Shown here: positions 1 through 10,329 of the stretch, in pieces
Layout of the letters: the number at the start of each line of letters is the position of its first letter
Numbering within the stretch: position 1 is the stretch's first letter
Assembly: GCA_021464525.1 (NCBI GenBank)
Contig: JADRCO010001326.1
Coordinates: forward strand, 1 to 20,248
Source: Rhizophagus sp. LPA8_4_AMF
Lineage: Eukaryota > Glomeromycota > Glomeromycetes > Glomerales > Glomeraceae
Direction of reading: 5' to 3'
DNA length: 20,248 nt
Program-made: the position numbers and the translations under genes
Notes under the pieces: model-generated
Told to the model about the DNA's origin: nothing
What the model saw: only the letters and a program-made list of their open reading frames with translations
Databases searched by the model: none

Positions 1-299
1 TGCAACATGAATTTTCCTTTCATTTGAAGATTATTAAAGGATTTTTCCAAAATTTGATAATTTAAAAATTAATTTGGTACAATATTTTTGATGTTCCAAT
101 ACAAAATTATATTTTAAAATTTGTTTTAATATTATATAAGATTAAAATTTTTGTTATAACCAATTTTCTTTAATTAAAAATGATTTTAATAATTATTTCA
201 TTAGTTGAAGAGTCAAGAGAATAAGATATTAGCCAATCTGCTACTATGATATTTAAAATATATGAATATTTTCTAAAATAATTTCTTCTCCTAATAATT
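1..299. other. AT-rich intergenic sequence
   Basis: No reading frame, RNA gene or repeat that I can support. It lies downstream (minus-strand sense) of the BTB fragment that begins near 302. It may hold more decayed sequence of that family, but I could not align it. Confidence 0.4.
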
Positions 300-301
300 T
301 T

Positions 302-660
302 TTTGTTGAAAATTTCCGGTTAATAATTGGTAATTTAATATGACCAAAATTTCGTCATTCATCCTTTATATAGTTGGCAAAATTCTTTTAAAACGATAGT
401 ATAAAATGATCGAATTCTATCACTGTTACGATCTGAAATACTTCACATTCTTCCACGGAAAAGCTACTTGAAGTTCTTCTGATCGGTTTTTCATAAGAAT
501 TTTTTATGCAATTATTACCAATGTACTTATCTAATATGATAAGATCACCTACACCAAACGATGGAACACGAAAAGGACTATTATACTGTATGTAGCATTA
601 TTTTTATTCATTACATGGACTTAAAACGTAATTTCCAATCCTATTCCTATTATTGTTAAA
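302..660 (-). pseudogene. Decayed BTB/TLDc relic with a rearranged order
   Basis: Two pieces of the BTB-BACK-TLDc family are present. Positions 302-412 match the second half of the BTB exon of the intact genes, from the MVILHYRSPYLQRIL motif to the end of the exon. Positions about 433-660 match the last third of TLDc, from the NNNDRIENHILSRV region to the C-terminus. A short piece of 3' flank (about 417-431, ctatcactgttacga, compare 4704-4718) separates them. Read on the minus strand, the TLDc tail precedes the BTB piece, the reverse of a normal gene, so this is a tail-to-head junction between two former tandem copies. Stops and indels rule out a product. The BTB start, the BACK domain and the first half of TLDc are missing. 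Confidence 0.8.
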
Positions 661-673
661 AATTTTACTGCAG

Positions 674-1080
674 TTTAAGTCGCTATTAAATGCTTGGCCA
701 GAGTTGACAAAATCTAATAAAATTTTTAAAAATTTAAATTCTTACCGAGACAACCAATTTCTTATCAATTTATTTATAAAACACCAACATTTAAACAAAA
801 TACTGTAAAAATGCTTACATATTTTATGCGCATCTAATTATTGGGTTACTATGCTAAAAAGCGATTTTCTACGACTTCTTCACAGTAAAAAATATATAAT
901 CCATTATATTTTTGGCAAAAGTAGAATGTTTTTTGTCCCACATTCAACACAATGCATATTTACATACTATCGCTTATTTTGATCCAAAAATAATCAGTTA
1001 ATATTACATTTCTGTAATTATGTACTTATATCTTTTGACGTGTATTTAATGTAATTTATAATACATGTGTATGTTGTTGC
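674..1080 (-). repeat. Duplicated BTB-TLDc flanking segment, copy A
   Basis: This stretch aligns co-linearly with about 4215-4555, between the two intact BTB-BACK-TLDc genes. Landmarks shared in order include aagtcgct, tttaaacaaa/tttaaacata, gcgatt followed by ctacgactt/ctacaactt, cgcttattttgatccaaaaa/cgtttattttgatccaaaaa, and tatcttttgac. It corresponds to DNA upstream of one copy and downstream of the next. Here it abuts the TLDc tail relic directly, so the BTB start, BACK and first half of TLDc were deleted between them. Confidence 0.75.
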
Positions 1081-1140
1081 TGACGATTTGCATTAATTAG
1101 ATGATAACTGCATACGTTGGATGTAATTGATGCCTGACCT

Positions 1141-1629
1141 TAGGGTGCAATTAAATCACCCATATAAAAATTTACTATTAAAGATTATTCTGATTAAACT
1201 ATTGGCTAATTACATTTTAAATTTCTTACTAAATTGATATGTTTTCTTACTTTCCGTAACATTAAATTCTTCTAATTATTTGCTTTCAAAATTCTACAAA
1301 AGTATTCTAAATTGTCAACTCTTTTAAGTGACAGTTTGTTTTTTTCAAAAAAGATCGTTTGTGTCTCAAAAATAAATAAAATATCACTTTCGGACGTATC
1401 TACATAAGGAAAAAATTTTTTTCTTTGGCGATTTTCAACAAAGCGAGACTGTTACATTATTCTTCAAATTTTGGACTTTTTATAATTTCTGAATGTTAGT
1501 TAAATATAAAGTTATCGAAGTTTTAAGATTACAGATTTTTAACAGGCAATACCACTAATTTCATGAAAGTTGTATTATTGCATAAAAAATTCTTTAATAG
1601 TAAATCTTTATATGGGCCCATATACCCTA
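1141..1629. mobile_element. Candidate non-autonomous TIR element (about 490 bp)
   Basis: The sequence at 1159-1187 (cccatataaaaatttactattaaaga region) recurs as its reverse complement at about 1591-1619 with one or two mismatches. TAGGGT at 1141-1146 is matched by ACCCTA at 1624-1629, so both ends could be TA target duplications around GGGT...ACCC, as in Tc1/mariner-type elements. There is no coding capacity inside. The spacing between the outer hexamer and the inner arm differs at the two ends (12 versus 7 nt), and another CACCCTA occurs at 2100-2106, so the exact right end is uncertain. Confidence 0.45.
1609..1624. repeat. 16-bp perfect palindrome
   Basis: TATATGGGCCCATATA, with a GGGCCC core in AT-rich DNA. 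It lies at the right end of the candidate TIR element. Confidence 0.7.
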
Positions 1630-1639
1630 TGTAAAATAT

Positions 1640-1870
1640 TTCTTTAAAATATACTAAAAAATATACTTAAATTTTAAAATAAATTTAAAATGTGCCTAAA
1701 GTACGCAAAAAATTTTTTTAAAATATACTTAAAATTGCAATTTTAAGTATATTTTAAGTGTACTTAAATTACAGTATATTTTAAATTGCAGTTTTAAGTA
1801 TAATTTAAGTACATTTTGTAATTTAAAGTATATTTTAAAATATTATAAGTACATTTTGAGTATATATTTT
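1640..1870. repeat. AT-rich array of AAGTATATTTTAA-type motifs with a 40-bp palindrome
   Basis: At least seven variants of the motif AAGTAYATTTTRA occur in direct orientation between about 1745 and 1860. Inverted copies (AAAATATACTT) occur at about 1645-1735. Where the orientation flips, positions 1718-1757 form a perfect 40-bp palindrome centred on TTGCAA. The region could extrude as a cruciform. No gene is visible. Confidence 0.7.
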
Positions 1871-2553
1871 TATTCATAGGGATATAGTTTTGATTTAATT
1901 AGTTGACCACGCTCCTATAAAAAATTTTATCCGTTATTTCTGTAAAAACTCTGTAAAAATGAGCCTTTCAGGAATCCATTCACGAAAAATGTAAATAATT
2001 CGATAAATTTTGTGATATAAGGTTATTAATACTGAAAATATGAGCCATTTACAGAAAAAAGATGAAATATAAAAAGCGGACCGATTTTTTTCACTGGCGC
2101 ACCCTAGCGTCACCTGTATCGCACAAAACCTTCATAGTAAACACTTGTTTATTAATGAAATTTAGTGTATCACAATAAATTATATGTACTATTATGAAAT
2201 TTTATACTCATTTGATTTATGTGAAATCATATATTGTAAATTTACTTGAAAAAACACATGATTATAAATAACTTTGAATGAAATGTTTTCCATGAGTTTA
2301 AGTCTAATCAACTTGATATTTTAGAATTACATATTTTTTAATGTGATAATGAAATCTATTTAATATTAAAAATTTATTAACTGGAGAATTTAATGTTCAA
2401 TTATATTTTATGTGGCGTCAAGTATCAATTTACACCCGATATGTCAGTTATCATCTGACATAAAATACATATACACATGCTTAAAAAAAAAATCGTTAAT
2501 GAAGGTGATCCGCGCCGTTCTCGTGATAACACTTACGAATTTAAATGCCAATC
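1871..2553. other. Intergenic sequence downstream of the first BTB-BACK-TLDc gene
   Basis: No coding signal. GCGCACCCTAGCGTCACC at about 2098-2115 is the only GC-rich patch and may be an old transposon end. The last 25 or so bases before the stop codon (ttacgaatttaaatgccaat) are conserved with the equivalent position of the second gene (4713-4732), so the immediate 3' UTR was duplicated with the gene. Confidence 0.4.
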
Positions 2554-4035
2554 TTATAAAATTTGAAATACTTCGAATTCTTCTATAATAAATTGATCTG
2601 TAGTTTCTCTAATCGGGTTTTCATAATAATTTTTTTTGCAACAATTACCACTGATATTGCCAAGTATAACAAGATCTTTATTAAACCTTGGACCACAAAA
2701 AGAACTATTCCATATAGAATGACTTTCATCCATTACACGGCTCAAGATATGATTTTCAATTCTATCATTATTGTTAAAAGAGAATATAAAACTGTCTTTA
2801 GTAATGCTGAAACTTTTATCTGATTTCCATTCAGTTGGATTATATCCTCCAAGAATTTCATTACTATCTTTTACTTTAACAATTGTTACTGTGCGTGAAT
2901 GATAGTCACAAATTTTATGAAAATTTTCTCGCGTAAGTCCATCACGAGATCCACGGAATAATAATTTAAATTCAGATTGAGTGATTAACTTATCTGTAAT
3001 TTCTAATCTATCAATCCACTTCAAGATTAATTCAGCATGCTGATGCATTATAATTTTTGAGTCAACAGTTCTTAATTTAATTTCTTTATATATACGAGGA
3101 TTTGATTTATTAATCGGCTTACTATTAGGATCCGAAATACTTAGAAATGTTTTTAATAAGTCTATATCTAATTCTTTGGGTAGAATTTCTCTATAAGGAA
3201 ATACTTTTTCTAAAAATTCTTTTGAAGTTAAATTATAAAATCTGATAAATGGAATAAATTGTTGTAAAGTATTTTTTAAAATTTTAAAATCGTCATTTGA
3301 ATAATTTGTAATGTCAGGGGAAAGTTCAGGATTTTGAGCAAGTCCCCATTTAAGAACTTGTTCCCAAATTTGAACTTCACTTATTTGAAGGTTATCACTT
3401 TGAATAATTGAAATTAAAAGTTTTTCTGAAACTGAAGAGAAATTTGGTGATTTGAATATCTTATCTGGTTCTTTTGTCATTAAATCAGTACAATAATTTT
3501 GAAGATCCAAGAACGAATCATTTTCGAAACTTGTCTGATAAACGAAATCAAAATTTTGTTCCATCCAATTTGTTTTGTTTTCGATCAAAAAGGATTGTAA
3601 ATATATAATTAATTCCTGAAGGCTAAGTTCACTTGCAGAAATTAAGATTTTAATTATATCCAAAGCATCAAATTCTTTTAAAGAAACACTTCCTTCATAA
3701 ATATATCTAAATTAAAAAAAAAAATAAATATTCGGAAAATTTATTAAAAAATGTCAACCGTTTTACAATTATTTATACCTTAAAATTATTTGAAAAATCT
3801 CAGGTGAAATATTCGGTAATTTGATATGTGATAAAGTTCCATCATTCTTCTTTTTATTAGTTGATAAAATTCTTTGCAAGTAAGGAGAACGGTAGTGTAA
3901 AATAACCATATGAGCACGAAAGACCTTTACATTTGGATTATTACCAACTTCAATGGTAATATCATAATATTCTTCGTCATTCAAAATTTCAAGTAAATTT
4001 TGTGTTAACTTTGGTAAAAACTTTTTGTCGTCCAT
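2554..4035 (-). CDS. BTB-BACK-TLDc domain protein (two exons)
   Basis: Exon 1 is 4035-3779 and exon 2 is 3706-2554. They join at TTAAG^GTAT...TTAG^ATAT to restore ...ILRYIYEG..., and predict 469 aa. The 72-bp intron splits an Arg codon. Residues about 20-125 are a BTB/POZ fold (YYDITIEV, FRAHMVIL, RSPYLQRIL). Residues about 125-240 are a BACK-like helical region (LISIIQSDNLQISEVQIW, LKWG). Residues about 290-469 are a TLDc domain, with LLFRGSRDGLT, EILGGYNPTEWK, SFIFSF and the terminal FEVFQIL. In known families BTB-BACK proteins are CUL3 substrate adaptors, and TLDc domains are linked to oxidative-stress protection and V-ATPase binding; the role here is inferred. The start is the MDDKKFLPKL Met, shared by all three paralogues. 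Exon sizes equal those of the next gene exactly. No break is visible. Confidence 0.9.
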
Positions 4036-4083
4036 TTTTATAAATTTAAACGCTAACGAAAAAGAAAGAAACCTTATAAATCT

Positions 4084-4101
4084 TATTGTACTCTGTACAA
4101 C
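4084..4101 (-). promoter_or_regulatory. Conserved upstream block, first gene
   Basis: On the plus strand it reads tattgtactctgtacaac, 49-66 bp upstream of the ATG. It aligns with similar blocks upstream of the other two BTB genes (6302-6319 and 18197-18214), in flanks that are otherwise strongly diverged. It is probably a shared promoter or TSS-proximal element. Confidence 0.4.
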
Positions 4102-4214
4102 ATTGAAGTGCGTCGATCGTCAAATGTGCGCAGCTCAAATTTAGGCGTTCATAATACAGAAAACATGGTAGAAAAAATATAAATACGTAAAAATTGACGC
4201 AAGAAAACTTTGAA

Positions 4215-4555
4215 AACATAAGTCGCTAATAAGTATTTGACCAGGCTTAACGAAAGCTAGTAAAATTTTTAAAAGTTTTAATTCCTATTGAGACATTCGG
4301 ATTTCTTACCAATTTTTATCAAATACATTTAAACATATCATTATACTAAAAGGCGATTCTCTACAACTTATTAATAAAAATAAATTTAGTACATTCTGAC
4401 TTAACAAAATTAGATTTTTTTCTTCATTCACACGAATATTTACTTATCGTTTATTTTGATCCAAAAATAACAAATTATCACAACTACTTATGCATATTCT
4501 TTTTATCTTTTGACATGTAATGTTTTAATATAATACGTGTATATATATATAAAAT
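4215..4555 (-). repeat. Duplicated BTB-TLDc flanking segment, copy B
   Basis: Counterpart of 674-1080 (see that entry). It sits upstream of the first intact gene and downstream of the second. The rest of 4036-4733 shows no gene. Confidence 0.75.
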
Positions 4556-4733
4556 ATTACCCGAAAGTGACTTTGAATTATCAAATCATTTTATTTCACT
4601 TACGATTCTTAAGTATAAGAATAATATAAATACAAAATCTCATAGCTTAGAAAAAATCTACATCAATTGATAAATAATATATGTTAAATAAAGTGAACTA
4701 ATCCTATCAATGTTACGAATTTAAATACCAATC

Positions 4734-6225
4734 CTATACAATTTGAAATACTTCGAATTCTTCTATAGTAAATTGATTTGTATTTCTTCTAATCGGCTTT
4801 TCATAATAACTTTTTTTGCAACAATTACCAGTGTACATGCCCATTATAATAAGGTCATTGTTACCAAATTTTGGACCACTATGAGGATCATTAAATATGG
4901 CACTTTCTTTATTCTTTACGCGGCTTAAAATATGATTATCAATTCTATTATTGTGAAATGAGAATATAAAACTATCTTCAGTAGCCATAAAACCACCATC
5001 ATATTTCCATTCAACTGGATTATAACCTCCAAGAATTTCGTTACTATCTTTCACTTTAACAATTATTACCGTACGTGAACGATTATCACAAATTTTATGA
5101 AATTTATCCTGTGTAAGTCCATCACGAGATCCACGAAATAATAAATTAAATTCATATGAAGAAGTTAACTTATCTGTACTTTCTAACTTATCGACCCACT
5201 TTAAAATTAATTCAGCATATTGATAAGTTATAATATTTGAATCGACAGTTATTGATTTAATTTCTTTAGTTATACGAGGTTTTGATTCAACATTTGGTTT
5301 ACTGTTGGGATCCGAAAGATTTAAATAAGTTTTTAATAAATCTTTATATAATTCCTTTGGTAAAATTCTTTTATAAGGTAATACTTTATCTGTAAATTCT
5401 TTAGATGTGAAATTGTAAAATCTAATAAAAGGAATAACTTGTTGCAAAGTATTCTTTAAAGTATTAAAATCATCCTTTGAATAATTTGTAAAGTCAGAGG
5501 GAATTTCGGGATTTTGAGCGAGTCCCCATTTAAGTATATGTTCCCAAATTTGAATTTCACTTATTTGGAGATTATCATTTTGAATAATTGAAATTAAAAG
5601 TTTTTCTGAAATTGAAGAAAATTTTGGTGATTTAAAAATTATATCTGGCTCTTTGATCATTAAATCAGTGCAATATTTTTGAAGTTCAATTAAAGAATCA
5701 TTTTCAAAACTCGTTTGATAAACGAAATCAAAATTTTGCTCCATCCAATTTGCTTCATTATCGATCAAAAAGGATTGTAAATAATTGATTAATTCCTGAA
5801 GATTAAGTTCACTGGCAGCAATAAGGGTTCTAATTATGTCTGAAGTATCATAATCTTTCAAGGAAAGTCTTCCCCCGTATATATACCTAAATTAAAAACA
5901 AAATAATAACAAAAATTAATAAAATATAATAAAAAACGCAAATCATTTTATAAAGTAATCCTTCATACCTTAAAATAATTTGAAAAATTTCAGGCAAAAT
6001 ATTTGGTAATTTGATATGTGATAAAGTTCCATCATTCTTTTTTTTATTAGTTGACAAAATTCTTTGCAAGTAAGGAGAACGATGGTGTAAAATAACCATA
6101 TGAGCGCGAAAAACCTTTACATTTGGATCATTACCAACTTCAATGGTAACGTCATAGTATTCTTCTTCATTTAAAATTTCAAGTAAATTTTGAGATAACT
6201 TTGGCAAAAACTTGTTATCGTCCAT
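4734..6225 (-). CDS. BTB-BACK-TLDc domain protein (two exons), paralogue 2
   Basis: Exon 1 is 6225-5969 (257 nt) and exon 2 is 5886-4734 (1153 nt), predicting 469 aa. The 82-bp intron has a GTATGA donor and TTAG acceptor and sits in the same Arg codon as in the neighbouring copy, restoring ILRYIYGGRLSLKDYD. Domains in order are BTB (about 20-125), BACK-like (about 125-240) and TLDc (about 290-469, with LLFRGSRDGLT, EILGGYNPVEWK, SFIFSFHNN, GNCCKK and FEVFQIV). It is strongly similar along its whole length to the protein at 2554-4035, with identical exon lengths, so the two arose by tandem duplication. It is intact throughout. By family, a CUL3-adaptor or V-ATPase/stress role is possible, but nothing in the sequence identifies a substrate. 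Confidence 0.92.
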
Positions 6226-6301
6226 TTTATAATTTTAAACGTTAAAAAAAAGAATAAAAAAAATTAATCCATATTTGTAAATCGTCAAGCCCTTATACAT
6301 T

Positions 6302-6319
6302 TATTTTGTTCTGTGCAAC
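6302..6319 (-). promoter_or_regulatory. Conserved upstream block, second gene
   Basis: On the plus strand it reads tattttgttctgtgcaac, 77-94 bp upstream of the ATG. It matches the blocks at 4084-4101 and 18197-18214. The region 6226-6489 is a divergent intergenic space between this gene and the transporter relic. Confidence 0.4.
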
Positions 6320-6489
6320 TTAATTTCAATAAAGCCAAATCTAGTGTGCATCATAAAATTCGTTACACACAAGATGCAATGCTGATCACTTACTACTTCC
6401 TATTCGATATAATTTTTCAAAATTTTTCTTTCGCTCATTTTTTTTTAGGAAAATATTCTTAACAATCCGTAATAAATTTAACTGAAATA

Positions 6490-7764
6490 ATGAGTAGTGT
6501 TTTTGTATGCATATGAGCAGCGCTTTCTGTTATTGGTGGTACTAATGTATTTTGTGATTTTAATTTTTTTTTATTTTTTTTTTTTTTGATATTAACCATT
6601 TTATTAAATTATTTTGGTTCAGGGGTCTACTTTTTGAATATAATATCGGTTAGTATTTTACTTATTGATTTATTTTTTTTAGAGAAAAAAATTATTGACT
6701 TTAAATTTTTACGATATTGAAATGTCGATCTTTTTTTTTCATATGTTAAATAGGTGTCACATCTGGAGTCTATGCCTTATTTTCGTAAAGAATTCCCTAG
6801 TAATTTCCTTTTGGACCTGCAAAAGAAGGATCAATTGTGTCATCGCTTTTAGCAATATGCTTTTTTGGTATGGCAAATGATGAGGCGCAGTAATTCCGAT
6901 ATGTTCTCTAATTTTTCGTGATATATAGGTGCAATTGCGTCAAAAAATTTGTTTAAAATTGGTAGAAAGTACTGGTCTTGTTTGATTTTATACTGTGTTT
7001 GTTATCGGTGGTATTTTGCAAGCAACCTCTACGACATTTACTCAAATGTACGTGATAAGAATTGTTGCTAGCACTGCAGTAGTGCAGTTGGGTGATTATA
7101 TGACGTAACAAGCATTAGAAATTATATTTTTGATATATTCCTATAATTTTAACCGCCTTGCTTTTATTGAACTTTCTATGATCGTATTCCTGGTAAGTAG
7201 TAATTGAATTAATATTTTTTGCGTATCTACATATTTATTTATTTGTATTTATAAATCAAAAAATAATTTCCTTAATAATTTAAAAGTATCAATCTGATAT
7301 TAGTTCAAAAGGAATTCGTGGACGTCTGGCATCTCTTCAACAATAGTCGATTACTATAGGGTAATTTTATATTTTTTTTTATTTTTATATTAAAGTATTT
7401 CAACTTTTGTCTTTTTTTTTAATTTAATTTTTTTTTTTTTTTAGGATTGCAATTTCATTTTTGATCAATTATACTACAAATAAAATCGATCCATATTAAA
7501 ATGAAAGAGTTTATTAATTCTTGGTTAATAAATGATGATTTTTAATTTTTTATATTCTTCTCTTTTAATCACATATTTGAAAGTTGTTCTTTCTTATCAT
7601 TGTGCTATGTATTTTTTTATTTAAAAGTTATTATAGAAACATTATTTTCTTCCATTTACACCAAGTTGGTTAGTTGATCAAGATCGTGATGAAGAAGCAT
7701 CAACAGTATTAGCAAACTTACGATCCGGAGATAGAAATGTAACGGTTGTAACAAGAAAAATATA
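6490..7764 (+). pseudogene. Broken MFS hexose (monosaccharide) transporter, N-terminal half only
   Basis: Fragments of a fungal sugar-porter protein appear in the correct order. Positions 6490-6550 give MSSVFVCI-stop-AALSVIGGTN (TM1), with TGA at 6514. Positions 6754-6885 give FGPAKEGSIVSSLLAICFFG (TM2). Positions about 6957-7085 give IGRKYWSCL, then a frameshift into VIGGILQATSTTFTQMYV, the sugar-porter GRK and TM3 region. Positions 7304-7360 give SKGIRGRLASLQQ, then a stop. Positions 7445-7500 give GIAISFLINYTTNKID. Positions 7648-7764 give LPFTPSWLVDQDRDEEAS, the PESPRWL/DRDEEA loop after TM6. Several intron-like borders survive (TAG at 6753, GTAAGT at 7192, TTTTAG at 7443). TM7-12 are absent. 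At least three stops and one frameshift make it non-functional. It lies divergent from the BTB gene at 4734-6225. Confidence 0.82.
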
Positions 7765-8002
7765 ACCTAACACCTTGTACGATCAAACTACCTTTTTGTA
7801 ATAATTATCGTTATTATTATATTTCCTTAACACAACAATCTGTATATTGCGTGCACAAATCATTATAATTATAGGTACAGATCAAAATAAATAATTATAA
7901 TCCTTTACATCAATAAATAATTTCAAAGATTAACCATTAGTTACAAGTTCGTTCAATTTACACGATGAAGGTATTGTGAAAGACGTATTTATTTAGCAGT
8001 AA
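7765..8002. other. Intergenic sequence downstream of the transporter relic
   Basis: No transporter similarity continues past 7764. I see no gene, RNA or repeat in this stretch. Confidence 0.35.
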
Positions 8003-8310
8003 TAAAGTTGGTATTAAAGGATTTATCGTAGTATTAAATTCATAGTACTAACTGAATAATAATTATTATCATATGAAAAAAAGGCTCAGTTCTTTTTAAT
8101 GAAATTTGCAAAGATGAGACTCAGCAAAACTAATAGCAAGTATAATATACCTAATATGCCTTAAATTTCATTATACTTTTCCCCTTTTTACAATGATCTT
8201 TTGGACGCTAAACAAACAATTATGCTTACGCTCACTATAAATATTTTTTCAAAATTTAAATGTAATATAATTGTTAGATAAGCAAGAATATAAATCATTT
8301 ATTAACCGTT
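8003..8310 (+). repeat. Diverged dispersed repeat, copy 1
   Basis: Co-linear with 14806-15118 in the same orientation. Shared anchors in order are agttggtattaaaggat, attcatagtact and aactgaataa, atatgaaaaa followed by aggctca, tttttaatgaaatttgc, ctttttacaatga, ttggacg and taaacaaa, and taaatcatttattaac/taaattatttattagt. No terminal inverted repeats or open frame are visible. Many indels indicate an old duplication or decayed transposon. Confidence 0.7.
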
Positions 8311-10090
8311 TTAACGTCTCGTCTTCGAAAATATTGATAAAATCCGATTTGCGAGGTTGTACATGACTTTATGTATGTGATTTTTCGTATTGAAAATGTG
8401 AATCACCTTTTTATACGAATTTTTAATATTTTAACGGTTTAAAGTACCATTGAGATCAAAAGTGAAAAATTTATTAATTAATGTGAATTTTTAGTTGGTT
8501 TATGATATAGTTGTGTATCATGTACTATAGTGGGTATTTTGTTATTTACGTTTGTATTTTCACAGGTGTATACCGAAATTCCGGTGAAAGGTGCTGATTT
8601 GATCTTTACTTATTGGTGTTTAACAATAAAAAAATAAAAGAAATTTCGAAATTTTGGATTTTCGTAGTAAAATTTTTTTATAGTATAAATTCGACATTAT
8701 GCGTTTTTATCAAAAAAAAAAAAAAAATTTTTTTTTTTGAAATGAAAAATTTTTAATAAACCCAATTTTCAGATAAAATTTTTTTAAAAAATCACTTTTT
8801 AAAAACAAAAAAAATTAAAACTTGACCATTTTTATTAAAAAAACAAAAAATACAGTTGTTTTACTAAAAAAGATCTGGAATTTAATTTTTTAAGTAAAAA
8901 AATGATTACGGATTTTCTTATTAAATAATGTTCAGAATTCATTTTTAAATAACTAGATTGTAAGAACTCTTCTGTGAGGCGTTTGGAAGTAGAAGTTTTT
9001 GTTTTCCTTTAGACGTAATAGGGGAAAACGCTAAACAGTTTTTAAAAACTTTGTTCCAAAAGTTGTGATATAAACTTGAAAGTTACGTGATATTTTTTTG
9101 AAAATAAAAGTTTGGAAAACGAGAAAGAAATAATTTATAAGTTTGTGTACTGCATGCAATAAATAGTATTCAGCCCAGCAAGAGGAGGAACTTTTTTTAA
9201 AAAAAAAGTGATTTATTCGTGTATGCATGCAAAATACATATCGTAAAAATAAATAAAAATGGGAAATAAAAAAGCAGCTATACCGTATGATAAACTTGGT
9301 TTTATTAAAAAAGATTTATTATAATTATTCATAATAAAAACGAACAATATTAATGTAAGTATTATAAATTAAGAAATTATCTATGCAAGTTTTAAAAACT
9401 CATTAAATTTAAAACAGATAAATTTTCTTAATTTGGTTTTATTATTTTTTAAATAAAAAAATTGTACTTATTCTAACTAAAAATCATACAAAAAATATTT
9501 GTTCAAATAAAAAATAAATATATATTTATTTTGATTATATTTCCGATCCAAATATAAGTGAGATGAGAGAGTGAAAAAGAGTAAGAAGAAATTATTAAAA
9601 TAAAAATTGGAAAGAGGGTGTACCATCAGTTGATTTGATCATGTCTAAAAGATAAAATAAATAATAATATACATATATATATATAAGTTAATATAAATAG
9701 TAAATAAAAAAAATTACATAAAGAAATTAGTATAGATTATAAAAGAAAAAAAAATCGGTTTTACAGTTTAAGAGAATGGAAAGAAATAATTATAATTATT
9801 ATTATTGAAAAAAAAAATTCAGACTAAGCAAATAGACCATTAAAAAAAAATTTCAGTCCAAAAAGAGTCTATTACAGTATTATTTAAAAAAAAAACTTGC
9901 TCTAAAAAAAAGACCAATTTTAAAATCGGTTGTGGCCGATCACATCATCCTCTTCCAAAAAATGAAACATGGTTAATAAGACAAATGAAACTTTTTTAAT
10001 TAGTAAAAAATTCTGTTCAAATTACATTAACCAGAATTGGAAGTTTTACATCATGACATAGATTTCATGTTACATAATTCAAATTATTTA
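8311..10090. other. Gene-poor low-complexity region
   Basis: Long A and T runs (for example 8712-8739) and AT-rich simple sequence (dinucleotide AT at about 9672-9684). A purine-rich patch spans 9556-9620. Reading frames here are short, rich in Phe, Lys and Asn, and resemble nothing I recognise. I support no gene in it. Confidence 0.45.
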
Positions 10091-10329
10091 TGCAGAGAGG
10101 GGTGTTACGATAACATGTAGTGTATGGATATCTTTGTATGTAGGGTATGCAAAATATCACGCGCGTTCTATACAGATCTACATTATGTATTACCAAATAA
10201 GGAAAGACCTAGACCGTTCTATTACTGTTCTATTGTGTACCACGTATTGACCCGTGACCTTTTCATATGTGATGTTTTATCATACATACAAAGGTTTCCA
10301 TACACTACATGTTTACTATGCTCTCTGCA
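10091..10329. mobile_element. Candidate MITE with about 50-bp imperfect terminal inverted repeats
   Basis: The left end starts TGCAGAGAG, and 10110-10142 includes AACATGTAGTGTATGG followed by TCTTTGTATGTA. The right end, read on the minus strand from 10329, starts TGCAGAGAG and contains AACATGTAGTGTATGG followed by CCTTTGTATGTA. The core 31-nt arms differ at two positions. The unit is about 239 bp, less AT-rich than its surroundings, and has no credible coding capacity. I could not identify a clear target-site duplication, so the class is unknown. Confidence 0.65.

Noticed and set aside
2563-2823. Plus-strand frame opposite the TLDc tail (and its counterpart at 4743-4928)
   Set aside because: Antisense shadow of real coding exons; it shows no motif of its own.
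6695-6880. Short plus-strand frame with hydrophobic residues
   Set aside because: Out-of-frame shadow within the hexose-transporter relic; the meaningful frame is another one.
8712-8739. A-run followed by T-run forming an apparent palindrome
   Set aside because: A homopolymer pair is expected in this composition and gives no evidence of function.
9031-9228. 65-aa minus-strand frame
   Set aside because: Low-complexity Phe/Lys-rich translation of AT-rich DNA, with no recognisable family or splice context.
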